This document shows, piece after piece, positions 6,535 through 12,057 of a stretch of 15,990 bases of DNA. Position 1 is the stretch's first letter. The number at the start of each line of letters is the position of its first letter. Source of the DNA: Flavobacteriaceae bacterium (GTDB taxonomy: Bacteria > Bacteroidota > Bacteroidia > Flavobacteriales > Flavobacteriaceae); assembly GCA_019090365.1 (NCBI GenBank), contig JAHRWC010000164.1, positions 1 through 15,990 on the forward strand, written 5' to 3'. The notes beneath the pieces are model-generated. The model searched no databases, was not told where the DNA came from, and saw nothing but the letters and a program-made list of their open reading frames with translations. Both the position numbers and the translations under genes were made by a program.

Positions 6535-8298
6535 TTATCCTAATATCATTCCAGCAATTGTTGCTGAAATAAGTGAGGCTATACTTCCTCCAATTAATGC
6601 TTTCATTCCAAATTTTGAAAGTGTTTTTCTTTGGCCTGGTGCTAATGATCCAATTCCTCCAATTTGAATACCAATGGATGCAAAATTAGCAAATCCACAC
6701 AGCATATATGTAGCCATTATGATAGACTTTTCATATGTTAAATGAGTTGCGTTTGCAGCATTTTTTAAATCTGCTAATTGAATATACCCAACAAATTCAC
6801 TTGCAGCAAGTTTAATTCCTAAGAGTTGTCCCATCATCATCATGTCTTCTTGAGCAACTCCAATTAACCACATAAGAGGGGCGAATACTGTACCTAATAT
6901 AAACTCTAATGACAATCCGCTATAGGAAGTGTTATTGTCAATTATTTCATTTAAAGAAGTAAAATGCCAATCCATACCTAAAGAAGCAATAGTGAAACCA
7001 TCAAAACCAGCAACTAAATCTAATATCCCATTAAGCATAGCTATTAAAGCAACAAAGACTAAAAGCATTGCTCCAACATTTACAGCCAATCGTAATCCTT
7101 CAGTAGTACCGTTAGCAATAGCGTCAAGTAGGTTTGAACCAATTTTTTCTGAAGAAACTTTTACATCTGTATTAACTTCTTCTGTTTGAGGGTATAATAT
7201 TTTAGAAATTACAATAGCACCAGGAGCAGCCATAACAGAGGCAGCTAATAAATGTTTTGCAAAAACTAAACGTAATACAGGGTCATCACCTCCTAAAAAG
7301 CCAATATATGCTGCTAATACTGCACCAGCAACAGTTGCCATTCCACCAATCATTACTAGAAGCATTTCAGATTTATTCATCTTTTCTAAGTATGCCTTTA
7401 TTAATAAAGGTGCTTCGGTTTGACCTAAAAAGATGTTTCCTGCAACGCTTAAACTTTCAGCTCCCGATATTTTTAAAAGTTTACTTAAGAGCCATCCAAA
7501 TGCTTTTACTATTTTTTGAATTATTCCTAAATAAAACAATACAGAGGTTAATGCTGAAAAGAATATAATCGTTGGTAATACTTGAAATGCAAATATAAAT
7601 CCGAAGGTGTCCATATCTACAACTAGGCCTTCAAATAAAAATTTACTTCCTGCACGAGTAAAATCTAAGATGCTAATAAATACTTTTCCAACGGCTTCAA
7701 AACCGTTTTGAATAAATGTAACTTTTAAAACTCCTATCGCAATTATTAGTTGAAAAGCCAGACCAATCCCAACTGTTTTCCAATTGATCGCTCTTCGGTT
7801 CGAGCTAAATAAAAAGGAAATAAAGAGTAGCGATATCATTCCTAAAACACCTCTCCATAAACTAGTAAATGAAAACCCTTCGCTTGGAATGATTCCATTT
7901 AATTGAGCTTCTTCTTTATTCTCAACTATGGGAATTACTTCACTTTTTTTCTTCTGAAAAGCGTAAGAAACATTGTTTTCGGTAAAGACTAAAGTGCTAT
8001 CTGAAGTTTCAGTAATGTGGTATCTACGAATTGTATCATTTGGTTGGTTGTAGAAAAAAACCAATAAATTATTTTGAAGGATATAATCTCCAGATGCTTT
8101 TAAATTATCTTTTGAAGCAATTTGATATTGAAAAGCACCTTTTGATAATTGTAAAATATCGTTTTCAGAATCTATATCAATTAAGGATGTGCCTTGACTA
8201 TCTGTAATTTTTGAAAATTGCCAATCGGTTTCAATATTCTGCCCAAAACCTAAGTTATGGATTGCAATCATTAAAACGGCAATGAGTATATTTCGCAT
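6535..8298 (-). CDS. CNT (NupC-type) nucleoside transporter with N-terminal periplasmic domain
   Basis: This 587-residue inner-membrane protein is a concentrative nucleoside transporter, importing nucleosides by ion symport. Residues 1-19 look like a signal sequence or anchor (MRNILIAVLMIAIHNLGFG), 20-120 form a hydrophilic, beta-strand-rich segment, and a first clear transport helix begins near 146. The transporter core carries VAGNIFLGQTEAPLLI (Gln292, Thr293, Glu294), GGMATVAGAVLAAY, AAPGAIVISKIL, Glu501 in the SEFVGY gate motif, Asn538 in CGFANFASIGI, and a terminal GSLAPGQRKTLSKFG. The family's NEFVAY is changed at its first Asn to Ser500. Classic NupC proteins are about 400 residues, so the N-terminus is an addition. 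A longer in-frame start at 8349 would overlap the nuclease gene; 8298, one base past that gene's stop and leading straight into the signal-like segment, is chosen. Confidence 0.92.
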   Translation of the reverse strand: MRNILIAVLMIAIHNLGFGQNIETDWQFSKITDSQGTSLIDIDSENDILQLSKGAFQYQIASKDNLKASGDYILQNNLLVFFYNQPNDTIRRYHITETSDSTLVFTENNVSYAFQKKKSEVIPIVENKEEAQLNGIIPSEGFSFTSLWRGVLGMISLLFISFLFSSNRRAINWKTVGIGLAFQLIIAIGVLKVTFIQNGFEAVGKVFISILDFTRAGSKFLFEGLVVDMDTFGFIFAFQVLPTIIFFSALTSVLFYLGIIQKIVKAFGWLLSKLLKISGAESLSVAGNIFLGQTEAPLLIKAYLEKMNKSEMLLVMIGGMATVAGAVLAAYIGFLGGDDPVLRLVFAKHLLAASVMAAPGAIVISKILYPQTEEVNTDVKVSSEKIGSNLLDAIANGTTEGLRLAVNVGAMLLVFVALIAMLNGILDLVAGFDGFTIASLGMDWHFTSLNEIIDNNTSYSGLSLEFILGTVFAPLMWLIGVAQEDMMMMGQLLGIKLAASEFVGYIQLADLKNAANATHLTYEKSIIMATYMLCGFANFASIGIQIGGIGSLAPGQRKTLSKFGMKALIGGSIASLISATIAGMILG

Positions 8299-8299
8299 A

Positions 8300-8926
8300 T
8301 TATTTTTGTCTTTTAGAAATTTCATCGCGAATACCAGCAGCTTTTTCATAATCTTCGTTTTCTACAGCTTGGCCAAGCATTTCATTTAATTGTTTTAAAG
8401 TGTGTTTGCTATAATCTGCAGTGATTTTTGCAACAGATTCTTTGTCTTCTCCAAGAATAAGTTCGCCAATAATTTCTTCTTCTTTAGCAGATTTCTTCTT
8501 CTTTTTAGGTGTTGATTTTAGAAAAATACCAGCTTTTTCTAATATGTTTTTATAGGTAAAAATTGGCGCTTTAAATCGTAAAGCTAACGCTATGGCATCA
8601 CTTGTTCGTGCGTCAATAATTTCTTCTATTTTATCTCGTTCGCAAATGATACTAGAATAAAATACGCCGTCAACGAGTTTGTGTATAATTACTTGTTTTA
8701 CAACGATGTCAAATCGATCAGCAAAACCTTTAAATAAATCGTGGGTAAGTGGGCGAGGAGGTTTTATTTCTTTTTCTAAAGCAATTGCAATAGATTGTGC
8801 TTCAAATGCTCCTATAACAATAGGTAATTTTCTTTCGCCATCTTCTTCACTTAAAATAAGCGCGTAGGCTCCATTTTGAGTTTGACTGTATGAAATTCCT
8901 TTAATCGTAAGTTTTACTAAACTCAT
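8300..8926 (-). CDS. Bifunctional nuclease family (DUF151) protein with UVR motif
   Basis: The 208-residue protein has two parts. Residues 1-135 are a DUF151/bifunctional nuclease domain, with GAYALILSEEDGERKLPIVIGAFEAQSIAIAL (19-50), the conserved PPRPLTHDL (57-65) and IDARTSDAIALALRFKAPI (104-122). After a lysine-rich linker (Lys141-Lys145) comes a C-terminal UVR motif, LNEMLGQAVENEDYEKAAGIRDEI (180-203), the helical hairpin used for protein contacts in UvrB/UvrC and Clp-associated proteins. Plant members of the family have been reported to act on DNA and RNA; bacterial function is not settled. The downstream transporter gene follows after one base, so the two are co-transcribed. No convincing promoter is seen in the 39 bases between its start and the etfA terminator. 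Confidence 0.9.
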   Translation of the reverse strand: MSLVKLTIKGISYSQTQNGAYALILSEEDGERKLPIVIGAFEAQSIAIALEKEIKPPRPLTHDLFKGFADRFDIVVKQVIIHKLVDGVFYSSIICERDKIEEIIDARTSDAIALALRFKAPIFTYKNILEKAGIFLKSTPKKKKKSAKEEEIIGELILGEDKESVAKITADYSKHTLKQLNEMLGQAVENEDYEKAAGIRDEISKRQK

Positions 8927-8965
8927 CTTGAAATTTTCAAATAATATTAGAATTAATATTTATAT

Positions 8966-9016
8966 AAAAGGGCTATTTAATTTATAGGAGCTTCCATTAA
9001 ATTAAATAGCCCTTTT
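8966..9016 (-). terminator. Strong rho-independent terminator of etfBA
   Basis: Two perfectly complementary 19-base arms (8966-8984 and 8998-9016, core GGGCTATTTAATTTA) flank a 13-base loop that can form a further GGA/TCC cap. On the minus strand the stem ends in TTTTATATA. The hairpin begins 23 bases after the etfA stop. T tracts on both sides mean it could also stop plus-strand transcription. Confidence 0.92.
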
Positions 9017-9039
9017 ATTGGGTACAAATTAATAAAAAA

Positions 9040-10008
9040 TTATGCGTTTTGAGCTTTAAACTCTTTTATTTTTTCAGTTAGTTTAGGAACCACTTCAAAT
9101 GCATCACCAACTATACCATAGTCTGCAGCTTTAAAGAAAGGTGCTTCAGGATCATTATTGATTACTACTTTTACTTTAGATGAATTTACACCTGCTAAAT
9201 GTTGAATTGCTCCTGAAATACCAATTGCAATATATAAATTTGAAGAAACTGGTTTCCCAGTTTGCCCAACATGTTCGCTATGTGGTCTCCATCCCATATC
9301 ACTTACAGGTTTTGAACATGCAGTAGCAGCACCAAGAGTTGTTGCTAAATCTTCTAACATTCCCCAGTTTTCAGGACCTTTTAATCCACGACCTCCAGAT
9401 ACTACTATTTCAGCATCAGCAATAGTAACTACATCGGTAGCTTTGTTAACTGAAACAACTTCAGTGTTAAAATCATTATCAGATAATTCAGGTGAAAAAT
9501 CTTCAGAAGAAACACTTACTTCATTTTCTTTTAAACCATAAGCATTTTTAGCTAAACCAATTACTTTAGTTTCAGTAGAAATTTCAGTAATAGCAAATGC
9601 TTTATTTGAATAAACTGTAGACTTTACTTTAAAAGGACTTACGCTTTCAGGAACATTGGTTGCATTTGCAACATATCCAGCTTGATTATTTACAGCAACT
9701 AATGGTGACATGAATTTTCCGTTTGCACTAGAAGAAATTACAATTACTTGTGCATTCTCTTTAGTTGCAGCTTGTGAAACTACATTTGCAAAAGCTTGAG
9801 CATTAAAATTATCAAGTTTAGAATTAGATACATTTAAAACTTTAGAAGCTCCATATTTACCTAATTCATTTGTGTCATTGCTATTAATTGCAACAGCAGT
9901 TACAGTTGTGCCAAGCATATCTGCAATAGCTTTTCCGTATGATACTGCTTCAAATGCAATTTTTTTAAATTTCCCTTCTTCAGATTCTGTAAAAACGAGT
10001 ACTGACAT
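9040..10008 (-). CDS. etfA: Electron transfer flavoprotein subunit alpha
   Basis: EtfA carries the FAD of the heterodimeric electron transfer flavoprotein, which passes electrons from acyl-CoA and other dehydrogenases toward the quinone pool. The 322-residue protein (family about 310-335) has an N-terminal adenine-nucleotide-hydrolase-like domain and the C-terminal FAD domain: VSGGRGLKG (203-211), VGQTGKPVSSNLYIAIGISGAIQHLAG (247-273) and VVINNDPEAPFFKAADYGIVGD (281-302), which is the ETF alpha signature. In the position of the usual SRxxVDxG flavin-contacting arginine the sequence reads SKPVSDMG, giving Lys232. It follows etfB after 65 bases and ends at the strong terminator, so etfB-etfA forms a two-gene unit. 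Confidence 0.96.
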   Translation of the reverse strand: MSVLVFTESEEGKFKKIAFEAVSYGKAIADMLGTTVTAVAINSNDTNELGKYGASKVLNVSNSKLDNFNAQAFANVVSQAATKENAQVIVISSSANGKFMSPLVAVNNQAGYVANATNVPESVSPFKVKSTVYSNKAFAITEISTETKVIGLAKNAYGLKENEVSVSSEDFSPELSDNDFNTEVVSVNKATDVVTIADAEIVVSGGRGLKGPENWGMLEDLATTLGAATACSKPVSDMGWRPHSEHVGQTGKPVSSNLYIAIGISGAIQHLAGVNSSKVKVVINNDPEAPFFKAADYGIVGDAFEVVPKLTEKIKEFKAQNA

Positions 10009-10073
10009 ATTTTTTTATTTATAATCCTTATTTAAAGGACGAGAATTAATTTTTATTAAGATTTTTTTCAGAA

Positions 10074-10814
10074 TTAAATAACCTTAGCTTCATTATGTAA
10101 TAAGTTCACTAATTCTTCAACGGTATCAACTAATTTAACTGCTCCTTTTGGTGCTGGTTTTTCAAAGTTTACAGTTGTTGTGTTTGTTGCTGCATCTACA
10201 GGCTCTTTAACGTGTAAAGGCTTGCTTCTTGCTTGCATAATTCCTCTCATGTTTGGGATTCTAAGATCACTTTCTTGAACCAATCCTTTTTGCCCGCCAA
10301 TTACTAGAGGTAATGAAGTTTTAAGAGTTTCCTTACCGCCATCAATTTCTCTGCTAGCAGTTACATTAGTTCCTTCAACTTCAATTTCTAAGCACATATT
10401 AACGAAATTAGAACCAGTAAGTTTTGCAATCATACCAGGAACCATTCCACCATTATAGTCTAGTGATTCACGACCAGCTATCACTAAGTCATACCCACCT
10501 TCTTTCACAACGTTTGATAATTGTTGTGCAACACTAAAACCATCAGTTGCAGGAGTATTCACTCTAATCGCTTCATCAGCACCAATTGCTAATGCTTTTC
10601 TAAGCGTAGGTTCTGTTTCTGGACCACCAACATTAATTACATGAACGCTTGCACCTTGTTTCTCTTTAAACCACATGGCACGTGTTAAACCAAATTCATC
10701 ATTCGGATTAATAACAAACTGAACACCGTTGGTGTCAAATTTTGTGTCATTTTCAGTAAAATTAATTTTTGAAGTGGTGTCGGGCACGTGACTTATACAC
10801 ACTAATATTTTCAT
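10074..10814 (-). CDS. etfB: Electron transfer flavoprotein subunit beta
   Basis: EtfB is the partner of EtfA; the two together bind FAD, and EtfB normally also binds AMP. The 246 residues match the family length (about 250-265). The N-terminal MKILVCISHVPDT, VQFVINPNDEFGLTRA (31-46), the ALAIGADEAIRV segment (74-84), DLVIAGRESLDYNGGMVPGMIA (109-130) and the dehydrogenase-recognition stretch LRIPNMRGIMQARSKPL (184-200) identify it. In the nucleotide loop, where many ETFs have a QTG-like sequence after the conserved Asp, this protein reads NGGMVPG, so AMP contacts may differ. A -7 element lies 37 bases upstream of the start, in the region shared with divergent pdhB. Confidence 0.95.
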   Translation of the reverse strand: MKILVCISHVPDTTSKINFTENDTKFDTNGVQFVINPNDEFGLTRAMWFKEKQGASVHVINVGGPETEPTLRKALAIGADEAIRVNTPATDGFSVAQQLSNVVKEGGYDLVIAGRESLDYNGGMVPGMIAKLTGSNFVNMCLEIEVEGTNVTASREIDGGKETLKTSLPLVIGGQKGLVQESDLRIPNMRGIMQARSKPLHVKEPVDAATNTTTVNFEKPAPKGAVKLVDTVEELVNLLHNEAKVI

Positions 10815-10851
10815 TGAATTATTATTTTATATTGCATAAATTTTAGGGCTA

Positions 10852-10859
10852 CAAAAGTA
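10852..10859 (-). promoter_or_regulatory. Probable etfB promoter (-7 element)
   Basis: The minus strand reads TACTTTTG, an exact TAnnTTTG match, 37 bases before the etfB start. It is followed by TAGCCC (GCCC at 10846-10849), resembling the start regions of pdhB and ppa. No clean TTG is present at the -33 distance; a TTTG at 10872-10875 is too close. Confidence 0.55.
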
Positions 10860-10883
10860 CATATTTATTTTCAAATTATATAC

Positions 10884-10895
10884 TATGCATGCATA
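10884..10895. repeat. Perfect 12-bp palindrome in the etfB-pdhB divergent region
   Basis: TATGCATGCATA reads the same on both strands. It sits between the etfB -7 box and the pdhB -33 element, where an operator for one or both promoters could be placed. A second inverted repeat follows 9 bases later. Function is inferred from location only; AT-rich palindromes also arise by chance. Confidence 0.4.
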
Positions 10896-10904
10896 ATAAT
10901 ATGC

Positions 10905-10920
10905 TAATTATTCATAATTA
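10905..10920. repeat. 16-bp interrupted inverted repeat abutting the pdhB -33 element
   Basis: TAATTAT-TC-ATAATTA has 7-base perfect arms around a 2-base centre and ends 1 base before the TTG proposed as the pdhB -33 element. Its placement suits a regulator-binding site, but it is composed almost only of A and T, so chance is a real alternative. Confidence 0.35.
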
Positions 10921-10921
10921 A

Positions 10922-10953
10922 TTGTTACACGCATATAAATAATGTTATTTTTG
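10922..10953 (+). promoter_or_regulatory. Bacteroidota-type promoter of pdhB
   Basis: TTG (10922-10924), a 21-base spacer and TATTTTTG (10946-10953) match the Bacteroidota -33/-7 pattern exactly. The predicted leader is about 70 bases and starts in GCCC (10955-10958). It contains a small CCTT-GGAA-AAGG hairpin with a GNRA-type loop (10960-10971), too short to be called a regulator. Confidence 0.7.
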
Positions 10954-11028
10954 TGCCCTCCTTGGAAAAGGCAAGAGATTAAAATATTATAACTTAACGA
11001 TATAGGTTTAAATAATAGAAAGAAATTT

Positions 11029-12006
11029 ATGAAGACAATTCAGTTTAGAGAAGCGGTTTGCGAAGCAATGTCTGAAGAAATGCGTCGTGATGATACGATT
11101 TATTTAATGGGCGAAGAAGTTGCAGAATATAATGGAGCTTATAAAGCCAGTAAGGGAATGTTAGATGAATTTGGTTCAGATAGAGTACTTGATACTCCTA
11201 TTGCAGAACTAGGTTTTTCTGGTATCGCAGTTGGATCTGCAATGAATGGCAATAGACCTATTGTAGAGTATATGACCTTTAACTTTTCTTTGGTTGGAAT
11301 TGATCAAATAATAAATAACGCTGCAAAAATGCGTCAAATGAGTGGAGGGCAATTAAATATTCCTATCGTTTTTAGAGGGCCTACTGCTTCTGCAGGACAA
11401 TTAGCTGCAACTCATTCACAAGCCTTCGAAAGTTGGTTTGCTAACTGCCCAGGTTTAAAAGTGGTAGTGCCTAGTAATCCTGCTGATGCTAAAGGATTAT
11501 TGAAAAGTGCAATTAGAGATGACGATCCAGTTATCTTTATGGAAAGTGAACAAATGTATGGTGATAAAGGAGAAGTACCTGAAGGAGAATATTTAATTCC
11601 TTTAGGAGTTGCTGATATTAAAAGACCAGGAAAAGATGTTACCATTGTTTCTTTTGGTAAAATTATTAAAGAAGCATATAAAGCTGCTGATTCTCTTTCA
11701 GAAGAAGGTATTGAATGCGAAATTATTGATTTAAGAACTATTCGTCCAATGGATCATAAAACGATTCTTGATTCTGTTAAGAAAACGAACAGACTGGTAA
11801 TTTTAGAAGAATCATGGCCTTTCGGAAATATTTCAACTGAAATAACATATCAAGTTCAAGAACAAGCATTTGATTATCTTGACGCACCTATTATTAAGAT
11901 TAATACTGCTGATACACCAGCACCATATTCTCCTGTTCTTTTAGCCGAATGGTTACCAAATAGTGAAGATGTAATAAAAGCAGTAAAAAAGGTGTTATAT
12001 AGATAA
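11029..12006 (+). CDS. pdhB: Pyruvate dehydrogenase E1 component, beta subunit
   Basis: PdhB joins the alpha subunit to form the thiamin-diphosphate E1 enzyme that decarboxylates pyruvate and passes the acetyl group to lipoyl-E2. The 325-residue protein has a transketolase-type pyrimidine-binding domain (about 1-180), with TPIAELGFSGIAVGSAM (Glu60 for the ThDP aminopyrimidine), VEYMTFNF, RGPTASAGQLAATHSQAFE (His129 near the active site) and the PGLKVVVPSNPADAKGL segment, then a C-terminal transketolase domain (about 200-320) with DVTIVSFGK, DLRTIRPMD, ILEESW and the closing DTPAPYSP. Overall sequence favours pyruvate over branched-chain oxoacids, but substrate is inferred. No alpha-subunit or E2 gene is in the window, so the complex is encoded in at least two places. 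The next gene follows after 51 bases. Confidence 0.93.
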   Translation: MKTIQFREAVCEAMSEEMRRDDTIYLMGEEVAEYNGAYKASKGMLDEFGSDRVLDTPIAELGFSGIAVGSAMNGNRPIVEYMTFNFSLVGIDQIINNAAKMRQMSGGQLNIPIVFRGPTASAGQLAATHSQAFESWFANCPGLKVVVPSNPADAKGLLKSAIRDDDPVIFMESEQMYGDKGEVPEGEYLIPLGVADIKRPGKDVTIVSFGKIIKEAYKAADSLSEEGIECEIIDLRTIRPMDHKTILDSVKKTNRLVILEESWPFGNISTEITYQVQEQAFDYLDAPIIKINTADTPAPYSPVLLAEWLPNSEDVIKAVKKVLYR

Positions 12007-12057
12007 TTTTAAATAGCGTTTGATTTTATAAAATTCCTCAAATCTGAATAGTAACCT

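Noticed and set aside
7257..7568. 103-codon plus-strand frame opposite the nucleoside transporter gene
   Set aside because: The product is Leu/Gln-rich without a recognisable domain and mirrors membrane-helix codons of the real gene.
8299..8349. Earlier start for the nucleoside transporter
   Set aside because: The extra 17 residues overlap the nuclease gene and would bury the signal-like segment that begins at 8298.
8938..8946. TA-N3-TTTG as a promoter for the nuclease gene
   Set aside because: The spacing inside the box is off by one base, no TTG lies upstream, and it is only 11 bases from the start codon.
10025..10039. Small hairpin TCCTT/AAGGA between etfB and etfA
   Set aside because: Five base pairs with no T tract; insufficient for an attenuator or processing site.
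12013..12045. Possible terminator between pdhB and the DUF5686 gene
   Set aside because: Only weak AT-rich pairing (TTTGA/TCAAA, ATTTTATAAAAT) with no T run after it.
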